Positions 37,867-46,808 of a stretch of DNA of 48,750 nucleotides are shown here, one piece after another; position 1 is the first letter of the stretch, and each line of letters opens with the position of its first letter. Location of the stretch: NCBI RefSeq assembly GCF_013414195.1, contig NZ_JAATTV010000019.1, forward strand, positions 1 to 48,750, in the 5' to 3' direction. This DNA comes from Psychrobacter sp. BI730. GTDB taxonomy: Bacteria > Pseudomonadota > Gammaproteobacteria > Pseudomonadales > Moraxellaceae. Position numbers and translations under genes: made by a program. Below the pieces are notes generated by a model. That model was not told where the DNA came from, searched no databases, and worked only from the letters and a program-made list of their open reading frames with translations.

Positions 37867-38353
37867 ATAGCTGGTCATAACAGCAAGTTATTGATGCTTT
37901 ATATTAAAGCAGTTAATTAGCTTGTTTGCGTTATGTGGGGCACATTTTAGCCAAGTCACTACAGGCTGTCAACCTTATTATGCGTTTAATTATAAATATT
38001 ATCGCAATTATTGAAAATTAACGCCAATCCCTTATCAGATAGGCTATTTCAAGGCAGCACTCAGTAGAAAATGACGATAAATGTGCTTTAGAAATAAAAA
38101 ATATTTTTAGAAACTTTTATATGGCACATAGGATAAACGATAAGAATATAGAGCCAGACGTCGATTCGGCAAAGTAAAATTGGATTTGATGCCTTGTATT
38201 TTTAAATATAAAGGTGGTGCGATACCGTTTGACACAATAAAGTTGCAAGACAGTCCTTCACATTGGCAGTAGAGTTCTATAAAATACCGACCATGTGGTT
38301 TCTTTGCTATGTTTTTTCATAGCATGCGTTGAACAAAAGCGGGTGTTCTAAAG
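37867..38353. other. Intergenic region tRNA-Asn/SMR gene
   Basis: About 490 AT-rich bases between divergent units. It carries a likely operator palindrome at 38305-38324 (separate entry) preceded by TATAAA at 38278-38283. Nothing else is recognised. Confidence 0.5.
38305..38324. promoter_or_regulatory. Candidate operator palindrome for the TetR regulator
   Basis: TGCTATG-N6-CATAGCA, a perfect 7-base inverted repeat 30 bases upstream of the SMR start codon. A second, weaker inverted repeat (TTGAAC-N10-GTTCTA, 38329-38350) lies between it and the start. Palindromes of this size are typical TetR-family operators; the regulator gene is the second in this unit. Confidence 0.5.
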
Positions 38354-38698
38354 ATGAGTCCTACTACAATTGCTTACGGTTATCTGACTATTGCCATTAT
38401 ATGCGAAGTGGTGGGTACGACTTTTTTGGTAAAGTCAGAGCAGTTCACCCGTTTGGTGCCAACTTTGATGATGGGCGCGCTCTATGCGGTTTCATTTTAT
38501 CTAATGGCTCAGACGCTTAAGACCATACCGCTAGGTATTGCGTACGCGCTGTGGGGCGGACTCGGAATCGTACTGACATCACTCGTTGGTGTGGTGCTAT
38601 TCAAGCAAAATCTTGATACAGCAGCAGTGGTCGGTATCGCGATGATCGTCGGCGGTGTTGTTGTGATGAACTTATTGTCTAATTCTGTGGTGCATTGA
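38354..38698 (+). CDS. EmrE-like small multidrug resistance (SMR) transporter
   Basis: 114 aa with four transmembrane helices. The membrane glutamate essential for proton/substrate exchange is Glu18 in AIICEVVGTTFLVKSE, equivalent to Glu14 of EmrE. The GIAYALWGGLGIVLTSLVGVV segment of helix 3 is conserved. It exports quaternary cations in exchange for protons. EmrE itself has been linked to export of betaine and choline, and here the gene opens a locus for choline uptake and oxidation, so a role in osmolyte balance is possible. It is followed after one base by a TetR gene. Confidence 0.93.
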   Translation: MSPTTIAYGYLTIAIICEVVGTTFLVKSEQFTRLVPTLMMGALYAVSFYLMAQTLKTIPLGIAYALWGGLGIVLTSLVGVVLFKQNLDTAAVVGIAMIVGGVVVMNLLSNSVVH

Positions 38699-38699
38699 T

Positions 38700-39269
38700 A
38701 TGGAAAATGCTTATAAGCGTAAAAAACAGCCAGAAGTCATTCGTCGTGCGTTGTTAGATCAAGCAGCACGTATCACATTGGAGCAGGGCTTATCTAAAGT
38801 GACTTTTCAGGCGGTCGCTGATGCGGTTGGGGTGACAAAGGGTGGCGTGATGCATCATTTTTCTACCAAAAACGCACTCGTGCTAGAAGTCTTCAATGAT
38901 GCAATGGCTAAGTTTGAGGCAGAAGTAAACGCAGCAATGGCTGACGATCCTGTTAAGTACGGTTCATTTACCCGCGCTTACATAGACGCCACCATCAGTC
39001 TCGGCGAGCAAGGGCAGGAAGAGTACGATAACCAAGCGACCTTATATGTGCTAATGCTAGGTGATAGTGAGCTGCGTGAGTTGTGGGCTAAGTGGGCGAA
39101 CGAGCAACTCAAAAAACATGCAGCAACGGATAATACCGAGACATTATGTATGGTTCGCCTTGTCGCTGACGGTATTTGGCTCTCAGACTTTTCAGGTATC
39201 GATATCGCAGACAAACAATCATTACGTGATCGCTTGATAAAAATGACACAACAAGACTTTGATTTGTAA
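38700..39269 (+). CDS. TetR-family transcriptional regulator
   Basis: 189 aa. The N-terminal helix-turn-helix is clear (TFQAVADAVGVTKGGVMHHF, about 37-56), followed by a helical ligand domain. The sequence is not close to E. coli BetI (which has ...GVSTGIISHYF), so naming it BetI from position alone would be unsafe. Start one base after the SMR stop (TGATATG) shows the two are cotranscribed and that it probably represses the SMR gene, perhaps through the palindrome at 38305. Control of betBAT is possible. Confidence 0.88.
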   Translation: MENAYKRKKQPEVIRRALLDQAARITLEQGLSKVTFQAVADAVGVTKGGVMHHFSTKNALVLEVFNDAMAKFEAEVNAAMADDPVKYGSFTRAYIDATISLGEQGQEEYDNQATLYVLMLGDSELRELWAKWANEQLKKHAATDNTETLCMVRLVADGIWLSDFSGIDIADKQSLRDRLIKMTQQDFDL

Positions 39270-39358
39270 AACGTTGCTGATTCATAAAACGATGCTGATT
39301 TATAAAATAATTTTTATTTTACTATTTAAAGACTAAATTTCTTAAAGACTAAATTTCG
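39268..39358. repeat. Two sets of tandem repeats upstream of betB
   Basis: An 18-base unit (TAAAACGTTGCTGATTCA) is repeated with two changes at 39286-39303. A perfect 16-base unit (TTAAAGACTAAATTTC) occurs at 39327-39342 and 39343-39358. Both sets lie in the 180 bases between the TetR stop and betB. Confidence 0.85.
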
Positions 39359-39450
39359 AAACTTAACTAACGACGACACTATTCGGCTTCAGTACTTTTA
39401 CATAGTTACCTTTATATAGCTACTTTTGCCAATCGTCCTGAGGAGAATTT

Positions 39451-40953
39451 ATGACTGATATTAATAATTTGACAGATATTATCGATTTAGACCAAGTACA
39501 AACAGCTTATATCAACGGTCGCTATCTAGCGGTTGATGAATCGCTAACGACTTTTGAAGATATCAATCCAGCCACTGGTGAAGTATTGGCAACGATTCAG
39601 CAAACCAGCAATGAGCAAATTGACGAGGCCGTAAAAGCCGCACATAAAGGTCAAAAAGTTTGGGCGGCGATGACAGCGGTCGAGCGTGGTCGCATTTTAT
39701 CAAAGGCTGTTGAGATATTGCGCGATCGCAATGATGTATTGGCACTACTTGAGACCAAAGACACAGGTAAAGCTTACTCTGAAACTAAGTACGTCGATAT
39801 CGTCACTGGTGCTGATGTCGTTGAATACTATGCAGGGCTAGCACCGATGATTGAAGGTCGTCAGATTCCATTACGTGATACTAGCTTTGTCTATACTCGC
39901 CGTGAGCCACTTGGCGTGGTCGCAGGTATTGGCGCATGGAACTATCCGATTCAAATCGCGATGTGGAAAGCAGCACCTGCACTGGCTGCTGGTAATGCGA
40001 TGATTTTTAAACCATCAGAAGTGACACCGTTGACGGCATTAAAACTGGCAGAAATATTGACCGAAGCTGGATTGCCAGACGGTGTATTTAACGTGGTGCA
40101 AGGTAACTATGAAGTAGGTCAGGCGCTAACCGATCACCCAGATATTGCAAAAGTATCGTTCACAGGTGGCGTACCGACTGGCAAGAAAGTCATGTCGAGC
40201 GCGGCAAGCTCATCTCTAAAAGACGTAACTTTAGAGCTTGGTGGCAAATCACCATTGATCGTATTTGATGACGCAGATATCGATACCGCTGCTGACATCG
40301 CTATGATGGCCAATTTCTATAGTACGGGTCAGGTATGTACCAACGGTACGCGCGTATTCGTTCCTAAAGCGTTACAAGCTAAGTTCGAGCAAGCTATCTT
40401 AACTCGTGTTGAGCGTATTAGACTGGGCGACCCTATGGATGAGAACATCAATATGGGTCCACTGGTTAGCTTCCCGCATATGGAGCGCGTGCTTGGCTAT
40501 ATCGAGCAAGGTAAGAAAGGCGGCGCACGTCTGCTAACAGGTGGCGAGCGCGTTACAACGAACAAGCTTGCAAACGGCGCATTTGTCGCACCGACAGTAT
40601 TCACTGATTGCACGGACGATATGACTATCGTACGCGAAGAAATCTTTGGCCCAGTGATGTCGATATTGACTTACGAGACCGAAGAAGAAGTTATTCGCCG
40701 TGCCAATGATACCGATTACGGTTTGGCAGCTGGGGTCGTGACTGCAGATCTAAAACGCGCGCATCGAGTCATCGCTCAGATCGAAGCTGGCATCTGCTGG
40801 TTGAATACATGGGGCGAGTCGGCAGCACAAATGCCAGTAGGCGGCTACAAGCATTCTGGTATCGGCCGCGAAAACGGTATCGAAGCGCTCGAACACTATA
40901 CTCAGACCAAATCTATCCAAGTAGAGTTGGGTGCGTTTGAATCTGTCTTTTAA
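39451..40953 (+). CDS. betB: Betaine-aldehyde dehydrogenase
   Basis: 500 aa NAD(P)-dependent aldehyde dehydrogenase making glycine betaine from betaine aldehyde. The base Glu is in [14 protein letters not shown] and the nucleophile Cys in [15 protein letters not shown], the BetB form of the motif. The cofactor turn is [10 protein letters not shown]. The segment [20 protein letters not shown] is typical of BetB. GAGGAG precedes the ATG. About 118 bases separate it from betA on the same strand. Confidence 0.97.
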   Translation: MTDINNLTDIIDLDQVQTAYINGRYLAVDESLTTFEDINPATGEVLATIQQTSNEQIDEAVKAAHKGQKVWAAMTAVERGRILSKAVEILRDRNDVLALLETKDTGKAYSETKYVDIVTGADVVEYYAGLAPMIEGRQIPLRDTSFVYTRREPLGVVAGIGAWNYPIQIAMWKAAPALAAGNAMIFKPSEVTPLTALKLAEILTEAGLPDGVFNVVQGNYEVGQALTDHPDIAKVSFTGGVPTGKKVMSSAASSSLKDVTLELGGKSPLIVFDDADIDTAADIAMMANFYSTGQVCTNGTRVFVPKALQAKFEQAILTRVERIRLGDPMDENINMGPLVSFPHMERVLGYIEQGKKGGARLLTGGERVTTNKLANGAFVAPTVFTDCTDDMTIVREEIFGPVMSILTYETEEEVIRRANDTDYGLAAGVVTADLKRAHRVIAQIEAGICWLNTWGESAAQMPVGGYKHSGIGRENGIEALEHYTQTKSIQVELGAFESVF

Positions 40954-41071
40954 TCAATCTTATTGAGAAAAACGAAGCCAGTAAGGTTTCTTATTAGCTT
41001 TAATTTAGCCTTTTTAGTAGACCTTACTGACCCTAAACGATGTATGTTTTTTCAATATTATGGAGTATGTT

Positions 41072-42772
41072 ATGACATCAACCACACCTGAGTATGACTA
41101 TATTATTGTTGGGGCAGGCTCAGCAGGAAATGTGCTGGCTACGCGTCTGACCGAAGATGCCAATATTAAGGTATTGCTGTTAGAAGCAGGTCGTCCAGAT
41201 TATCGTTTTGACTTCCGTACCCAAATGCCAGCTGCGCTTGCCATGCCGCTACAAGGGACGACTTATAACTGGGGTTATAAGACAGATCCTGAGCCATATA
41301 TGAATAACCGTGTCATGGACTGCGGTCGTGGCAAAGGGCTAGGTGGCTCATCATTGATTAACGGTATGTGCTATATCCGTGGTAATGCGCTAGATTTTGA
41401 TGATTGGTCTAAAATAAAAGGCCTGTCAGACTGGACGTATTCGGATTGCCTGCCTTATTTTAAAAAGCTAGAAAACTGTGACGCTGGCGAGAATGACTAT
41501 CATGGCGTGGGCGGTCCTGTTGAAATGACCACCTCAAAGCCAGGGGTCAATCCACTGTTCCAAGCTATGATTGAAGCGGGCGTACAAGCTGGCTATCCAC
41601 GTACCGAAGATCTAAACGGCTATCAGCAAGAAGGTTTTGGTCCGATGGATCGCTTTGTCACGCCCAACGGTCGCCGTGCATCAACGGCTCGCGGCTATCT
41701 TGACCGTGCCAAACCACGTAGCAATATCACGATTTTGACCGGTGCATTGACTGACGTAATTTTATTTGACGGCAAACGCGCCGTCGGTGTCAAAGTCGAG
41801 CACGAAGGCCAGGCCAAAAACTTCCATGCCGCTCGCGAAGTGATTGTTTCATCTGGTGCGATTGCCTCACCGCAACTGCTGCAGCGTTCAGGTATCGGTC
41901 CTGGCCAGTGGCTAAAAGATGCTGGCGTGACTGAAATATTGGATCTGCCAGGTGTTGGTAATAACTTACAGGACCATCTAGAGCTGTATATGCAGTATGA
42001 ATGTAAACTGCCAGTGTCAATCGCGCCTGCCAATAAATGGTGGAATAAGCCTGCGATTGGTGCGGAATGGTTATTCAATGGCACAGGTCTTGGTGCGTCT
42101 AACCAATTCGAAGGTGGCGGTTTCATCCGTACGGATGAGAAGTTTACCCATCCAAATATTCAGTATCATTTCTTGCCACTAGCCGTACGCTACGATGGCC
42201 GCAGTGCTGTGAAATCACACAGCTTCCAAGCACACGTCGGCTCACTGCGCTCACCGAGCCGTGGCCGCGTCAAGCTAAAATCACGTGATCCGAAAGCACA
42301 TCCAAGTATCTTGTTTAACTATATGTCGCATGATCAAGACTGGCAAGAATTCCGTGCTGCAATGCGTATCACGCGTGAGATCATGCATCAGCCAGCGCTT
42401 GATCCTTATCGTGGTCGCGCAATTGCACCGACCGATGATCTGGTCACCGACGCCCAGTTAGATGAATACGTACGCAATCATAGTGAGACGGCTTATCATC
42501 CATCTTGTACCTGTGCGATGGGTGAAGATAACGATTCGGTAGTAAACGGCGAAGGTCTGGTACATGGTATTGATGGCTTGCGAGTCGTCGATGCGTCTAT
42601 CATGCCAAACATTATTAGTGGTAATCTCAATGCTACAACTATTATGCTCGCCGAAAAAATTGTCGATAAGATGAGAGGCGTACAGCTGCCACTTTCAACG
42701 GCAGATTATTACGTGGCCAATGGTGCACCGCTGCGCTCAGAGCCAATGCGCGATTATCTCTCGACGGTGTAG
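41072..42772 (+). CDS. betA: Choline dehydrogenase
   Basis: 566 aa GMC-family flavoprotein, membrane-associated, oxidising choline to betaine aldehyde with transfer of electrons to the respiratory chain. FAD-binding [16 protein letters not shown] is at the N-terminus; [18 protein letters not shown] and [20 protein letters not shown] are close to E. coli BetA, as are [13 protein letters not shown] and the C-terminal catalytic His in [11 protein letters not shown]. The start at 41072 has GGAG upstream at normal distance, unlike the ATG at 41060. It is followed by a weak terminator before betT. Confidence 0.97.
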   Translation: MTSTTPEYDYIIVGAGSAGNVLATRLTEDANIKVLLLEAGRPDYRFDFRTQMPAALAMPLQGTTYNWGYKTDPEPYMNNRVMDCGRGKGLGGSSLINGMCYIRGNALDFDDWSKIKGLSDWTYSDCLPYFKKLENCDAGENDYHGVGGPVEMTTSKPGVNPLFQAMIEAGVQAGYPRTEDLNGYQQEGFGPMDRFVTPNGRRASTARGYLDRAKPRSNITILTGALTDVILFDGKRAVGVKVEHEGQAKNFHAAREVIVSSGAIASPQLLQRSGIGPGQWLKDAGVTEILDLPGVGNNLQDHLELYMQYECKLPVSIAPANKWWNKPAIGAEWLFNGTGLGASNQFEGGGFIRTDEKFTHPNIQYHFLPLAVRYDGRSAVKSHSFQAHVGSLRSPSRGRVKLKSRDPKAHPSILFNYMSHDQDWQEFRAAMRITREIMHQPALDPYRGRAIAPTDDLVTDAQLDEYVRNHSETAYHPSCTCAMGEDNDSVVNGEGLVHGIDGLRVVDASIMPNIISGNLNATTIMLAEKIVDKMRGVQLPLSTADYYVANGAPLRSEPMRDYLSTV

Positions 42773-42833
42773 GCTGTGATATAAGCCTGCATATAGGATA
42801 CTGAATAAATAATGATATGAGAAAATTTTAACC

Positions 42834-42861
42834 AAAAGGCCTTTCCAAGTAGAGGCCTTTT
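42834..42861 (+). terminator. Terminator after betA
   Basis: Stem AAAAGGCCT / AGGCCTTTT with a ten-base loop; the T tract is short, so read-through into betT is possible. Confidence 0.65.
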
Positions 42862-42942
42862 CTATCAGCGCTAACATATTAGAATAATGAATACCGTTCA
42901 GGTTGAATTTGTTTATAATTTTATTAGCTTTTTATTTATTGG

Positions 42943-43029
42943 TACTGCTTTGTCCGTCATGCGGTTGGTTCCACGTTATACGGTTATAGATCATCAGTCT
43001 ACTATTAGACGATGCCGGACAAAGCAATA
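42943..43029. repeat. 87-bp inverted-repeat element upstream of betT
   Basis: Arms 42943-42960 and 43012-43029 are inverted copies matching at 16 of 18 bases (TACTGCTTTGTCCGTCAT; inverse TATTGCTTTGTCCGGCAT), separated by 51 bases that contain a further small hairpin (GTCTA-CTAT-TAGAC). It ends 35 bases before the betT start codon. Both outer ends read TA, as in a small MITE of IS630 type, but a regulatory role in the betT leader is equally possible. Confidence 0.7.
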
Positions 43030-43064
43030 TCGGACCCTGTTTAATTTATATATTGAGGTCTTTT

Positions 43065-45110
43065 ATGTACAGTTCGCCATCACAAGATGTGACGAAACCT
43101 CTGACCCTAAACAAAACCGTGTTTATGGGCTCAGCTATTATTTCTATTTTATTGATAATCTGGACCATCGTTTTTCCAGATTATAGTGAGGCCTTGTTGA
43201 GCGCAAGCATGACTTGGGTATCAGACAAGTTTGGCTGGTATTATATGTTGGTGGTTGCCGCTTATAGTATTTTTGCGTTGTTTGTTGGTTTTTCTAAGTA
43301 CGGTGATATAAAGCTTGGTCAAGACCACGAAAAAGCACAATTTCCGTTTTTAGCGTGGGCGGCCATGCTGTTCTCAGCGGGTATTGGTATTGACCTGTTG
43401 TTCTTTGGTGCCTCTGAGCCTTTGATGCATTATTTGACCCCGCATACAGGCTTAGAGCCTGCTAGTGCTGAGGCCATGCGCGAAGCACTTGCTCAGACTT
43501 TCTTGCATTGGGGTCTACACGGGTGGGGTATTTATGCACTAATCGGTATGGCGCTGGCTTACTTTGCTTATCGCAAAAACATGCCACTCGCGTTACGCTC
43601 GCCGTTGACACCGATATTTGGTGAACGTTTAATCAAAGGTTGGTTAGGCGATGGTATTGATACCTTCGGTGTCGTCTGTACGTTGATGGGTATTGCAACC
43701 AGTTTAGGTATTGGGGTATTGCAGGCAAATGCTGGCTTGACCCATGTGTTCGGTATCGAATCTAGCAAAACGGTTCAGGCGCTCATCATCGTCGGTGTCG
43801 TCGCTGCAGCTGCTATTTCTGCGATGACAGGTGTCGAAAAAGGCGTTCGTCGTCTATCTGAATTCAACATGTTGTCGTCAATACTGTTGTTGCTTGCCAT
43901 ATTGGTAATGGGCAATACGGTGTATCTATTAAATACCTTTACTCAAAATATTGGTCAATATTTTCAAACCATCATTTATAAAACCTTTGACGTTTATGCT
44001 TATGACGGTGCTGCTGGTGCCGAGTGGAAATCTTGGTGGACGATATTTTTCTGGGCATGGTGGGTTGCTTGGGCACCATTTGTAGGTCTATTTATTGCAC
44101 GTATTAGCCGTGGCCGTACGTTGCGCGAGTTTGTATTTGGCGTGATGTTTATTCCGCTTGGTTTTATCTTCGCATGGTTCTCTATCTTTGGTAATTCAGC
44201 GATAGACTTGGTTGCCAATGGCGCAACAGAGCTTGGCGAAATCGCGGTCAATGATGCGGCAATGGGCATGTTTGCGCTGTTTGAATACTTCCCTTACAGT
44301 GAAGTATTGTCATTTGCTGGTGTTGTTATTGGTCTTATTTTCTTTGTGACTTCTGCTGACTCAGGCGCGTTAGTATTAGCGAACTTGAGCTCAAGAGGTA
44401 TGACCAATGATACCGATGCTCCTGTTTGGTTACGTCTGTTTTGGGCAGCAGCGACTGGTCTTATTACGTTAGGACTGCTATTTGCAGGTGGTTTTGCCTC
44501 ATTGCAATCTGTTTCTGTCATTGCAGGTTTGCCATTCTCTATTATTCTTGTGCTATACATGATGTCTATGTGGAAGTCACTAAAAGAAGAAGGCAACAAG
44601 CGTAAAGCCAGTACAATCGGCACGGCAAATGTGTTGGACAGTGGTAAGAGTTGGAAAGCGCGCTTGCAACGTATTGTGAGTTTCCCAGGCCATGCACAGG
44701 TTGAGAAATTCTTGCATACGGTCGTGATGCCAGCGATGTCTGAGGTCGAAAAAGAGTTTAAAGCAGGTGGCCTCAAAACCTCGTTGGATACCAAAAACCT
44801 TGCCAGTATCGGTGAAGGTATCGATGCAGGCATGGACCAAGATAGTGGTCAGGTAGACGGTCTAAAATTGCGTGTCGGTCATGGCGATGAAGATGACTTT
44901 ATTTATGAAGTCAATCTGATTAAAGCTCATCGTCCTAACTTTACATTGAGCACATCTACCAAGCACGCAGAGTATTACTACCGTGCGGAAGTGTTCTTAA
45001 GCGAAGGCTCGCAAGAGTATGACTTGGTTGGCTACTCAAAAGAGCAGGTATTGGTTGATATCTTAAATCAGTACGAACGCCACTTGCAGTATCTACATTT
45101 AGAGCGTTAA
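43065..45110 (+). CDS. betT: BCCT-family choline transporter
   Basis: 681 aa. About twelve transmembrane helices in residues 20-510, followed by a long cytoplasmic C-terminal domain (about 520-681) of the kind that senses osmotic stress in BetT. BCCT landmarks: SAGIGIDLLFFGASEPL (Gly-rich substrate helix) and TIFFWAWWVAWAPFVGLFIARISRG (aromatic cage). Probable proton- or sodium-driven choline uptake for BetA and BetB. The start at 43065 has GAGGT upstream; the TTG at 43053 is not needed. An inverted-repeat element lies in the leader. Confidence 0.95.
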   Translation: MYSSPSQDVTKPLTLNKTVFMGSAIISILLIIWTIVFPDYSEALLSASMTWVSDKFGWYYMLVVAAYSIFALFVGFSKYGDIKLGQDHEKAQFPFLAWAAMLFSAGIGIDLLFFGASEPLMHYLTPHTGLEPASAEAMREALAQTFLHWGLHGWGIYALIGMALAYFAYRKNMPLALRSPLTPIFGERLIKGWLGDGIDTFGVVCTLMGIATSLGIGVLQANAGLTHVFGIESSKTVQALIIVGVVAAAAISAMTGVEKGVRRLSEFNMLSSILLLLAILVMGNTVYLLNTFTQNIGQYFQTIIYKTFDVYAYDGAAGAEWKSWWTIFFWAWWVAWAPFVGLFIARISRGRTLREFVFGVMFIPLGFIFAWFSIFGNSAIDLVANGATELGEIAVNDAAMGMFALFEYFPYSEVLSFAGVVIGLIFFVTSADSGALVLANLSSRGMTNDTDAPVWLRLFWAAATGLITLGLLFAGGFASLQSVSVIAGLPFSIILVLYMMSMWKSLKEEGNKRKASTIGTANVLDSGKSWKARLQRIVSFPGHAQVEKFLHTVVMPAMSEVEKEFKAGGLKTSLDTKNLASIGEGIDAGMDQDSGQVDGLKLRVGHGDEDDFIYEVNLIKAHRPNFTLSTSTKHAEYYYRAEVFLSEGSQEYDLVGYSKEQVLVDILNQYERHLQYLHLER

Positions 45111-45149
45111 TCCGGTACACTTTTTAAGTAAAACTATCAGTAAAAATAT

Positions 45150-45185
45150 CCCCATAAGTTGCTCGCAGCTTATGGGGTTTCTTTT
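45150..45185 (+). terminator. Terminator after betT
   Basis: Long stem CCCCATAAGTTGC / GCAGCTTATGGGG (one G-T pair) followed by TTTCTTTT. Confidence 0.85.
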
Positions 45186-45332
45186 ATGGATAACCATTTA
45201 TAAATAATTATCGTTTGAATTGAGGACATATCCCAAATAAGTATAAAACAAGCGCCGAAAATATAAGGTAAAATTCATTAAGATTGAATTGATCGACTGA
45301 TACGCTGCAACGTATTAGCAAAGGATACACTT

Positions 45333-45821
45333 GTGACCAAATTAAAGTACATAGCGCATTACTCAGAACAGATTCAAACTCAAGCTGCTCAGCTTATCAG
45401 TGATGGTAGGTTGGGCGAGTATCTGGAAAAAAAGTACCCAACTCAGCATCAAGTCCAAAGCGACAAAGCGCTTTATCAGTATATAAATGAGATAAAAACC
45501 CAATACATGCGTAAGATTGGTCAGCTATCAAATGTCAGCTATAGCAGTAAGCTCAAGGTTTTAAAGCATGCCCTAGGTATCCATACGACGCAATCGCGCG
45601 TACAGGGCAGTAAGCTCAAATCGCACAATAGCATCACGGTAGCCAGCCTATTTAAAGACGCGCCGCCAGAGTTTTTGCGCATGATAGTGGTGCACGAGCT
45701 TGCCCATTTCAAAGAGCATGAGCATAACAAAGCGTTTTATCAATTATGCTGCCATATGGAGCCTGAGTATCATCAATTTGAGCTAGATACACGACTATGG
45801 TTACACTGGCGAGAGTTGTAG
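45333..45821 (+). CDS. YgjP-like zinc metallopeptidase (M48/DUF45)
   Basis: 162 aa starting with GTG (45333), preceded by AGGA. The zinc site is HELAH (His121, Glu122, His125) with a third likely ligand His131 in KEHEHNKAF, the pattern of the YgjP/DUF45 (WLM-like) family. The family function is not established; some members bind nucleotides. It is a single gene followed at once by a MITE (45828). Confidence 0.85.
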   Translation: MTKLKYIAHYSEQIQTQAAQLISDGRLGEYLEKKYPTQHQVQSDKALYQYINEIKTQYMRKIGQLSNVSYSSKLKVLKHALGIHTTQSRVQGSKLKSHNSITVASLFKDAPPEFLRMIVVHELAHFKEHEHNKAFYQLCCHMEPEYHQFELDTRLWLHWREL

Positions 45822-45827
45822 CCCTAA

Positions 45828-45934
45828 TATAGTCAAGTCTATATACATCTGCTACATCGTCATCCTCGCTAAGCATACTAATATATAACTTGCATTCGGT
45901 TGCCTTGTACTACTTTTAAATTGAATTGACTATA
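45828..45934. mobile_element. MITE copy B (107 bp, IS630-like ends)
   Basis: Begins TATAGTCAAGTC and ends GAATTGACTATA (inverse TATAGTCAATTC), 107 bases. The internal TTCGGTTGCCTTG is shared with copies A and C. The ends match each other at TATAGTCA. It lies six bases after the YgjP stop codon. Confidence 0.85.
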
Positions 45935-46025
45935 GTACGAATAACAACCTTAACAAGGTTCATAGTAATCTTAATAACAGCCACATAAATATCGTGTTCT
46001 TCTTTTAAGCCAATCATCTGAGCCG

Positions 46026-46200
46026 CTAGGGCGTGTCCTCAATTCAATTGATCATATCTAAACGGGCTAAAAATGGCTAAATTTTGCCAAACATCGTTCA
46101 ATAGCTGGTTAATATCCCGATATGATCTGCGCTATTTTCCTTGTTTGACTGCAATTTATCTCATTTTTATCACCATTTTTAAAATGAGGACACGCCCTAG
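46026..46200. mobile_element. 175-bp MITE with perfect 16-bp inverted ends (IS5-like)
   Basis: The ends CTAGGGCGTGTCCTCA (46026-46041) and TGAGGACACGCCCTAG (46185-46200) are perfect inverses. CTAG is itself palindromic and may be a 4-bp target duplication, as in IS5-type elements. There is no transposase frame. It stops 54 bases before the TPR-like gene, whose -10 TATAAT (46209-46214) lies just outside. Confidence 0.85.
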
Positions 46201-46254
46201 AATTACGTTATAATCCTAACCACACACGATATAGTCCATAAAAGGTTGTAAACA

Positions 46255-46677
46255 ATGATTAATACCAAAATATATAAAGCCATTTACACCTTAGCTGAAG
46301 AGTTATTAGAAGCGGATCGCAGAGGCAATCAAGAGAAATTTGATTCGCTGTATGCTGAACTAAACGCCATTTGTACCGATAATGAAGGCACTGACAAAGA
46401 CCACCCAGAACAATGGGAAACGCTTGCTGATTTCACAGAAGATTTGGACGCAGCGCTGGTCATTTATGACAAAGCATTGGCCAAAGCTACTGCCATTAAC
46501 TCAAAAGATCATATGTCATCGATTGCTTTTTCTATGGCGGTGCTACAGCTTGAGACAGGTGAAAAAGAAGCCGCTATCCAAAGTCTGCAAAATGCCAAAG
46601 TCACAGCCAATAAAATAGAAGATAAAGAGTTCAAGGTTGAGATTGATGAGATGCTTACGAAGCTATTGGCAGAGTAG
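46255..46677 (+). CDS. Small helical protein, TPR-like
   Basis: 140 aa, acidic and all-helical. The spacing of small and large hydrophobic residues (ALVIYDKALAKATAIN, AVLQLETGEKEAAIQSLQNA) resembles two tetratricopeptide repeats, suggesting a protein-protein contact role. No enzyme motif and no signal peptide are visible, and the function is unknown. TATAAT at 46209 may be its -10. It sits between two transposon remnants (46026-46200 and 46685-46792). Confidence 0.7.
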   Translation: MINTKIYKAIYTLAEELLEADRRGNQEKFDSLYAELNAICTDNEGTDKDHPEQWETLADFTEDLDAALVIYDKALAKATAINSKDHMSSIAFSMAVLQLETGEKEAAIQSLQNAKVTANKIEDKEFKVEIDEMLTKLLAE

Positions 46678-46684
46678 TTTGGTT

Positions 46685-46792
46685 TATAGTCAATCCTCTA
46701 TAAATTGAGTACGGTGTCAGTCTCGCTTAGCTTACTACTTGTAGTACTTTCACTCGGCTTCCTTGTATTCAAATGATATTGAACCGATTATA
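46685..46792. mobile_element. MITE copy C (108 bp, IS630-like ends)
   Basis: Begins TATAGTCAATCC, identical at its first 18 bases to copy A (TATAGTCAATCCTCTATA), and ends with the inverse of TATAATCGGTTC. The internal CTCGGCTTCCTTG is shared with the other copies. It ends 16 bases before the amine oxidase start codon, so it may carry or disturb that promoter. Confidence 0.85.
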
Positions 46793-46808
46793 AATAGGGT
46801 AATCCGAT

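Noticed and set aside
38700..39269. Naming the TetR gene betI
   Set aside because: Position in the bet locus suggests it, but the helix-turn-helix and ligand domain do not follow the BetI pattern, and it is coupled to the SMR gene.
41060..41071. Upstream ATG start for betA
   Set aside because: No ribosome site before it; GGAG serves the ATG at 41072, which fits the family.
42887..43186. Open frame of 99 codons upstream of and overlapping betT
   Set aside because: It runs across the inverted repeat and into betT in another frame, has no ribosome site and a biased, unprotein-like composition.
44294..44833. Open frame of 179 codons on the minus strand inside betT
   Set aside because: It is a shadow of a long membrane protein gene; the plus-strand BCCT protein is unambiguous.
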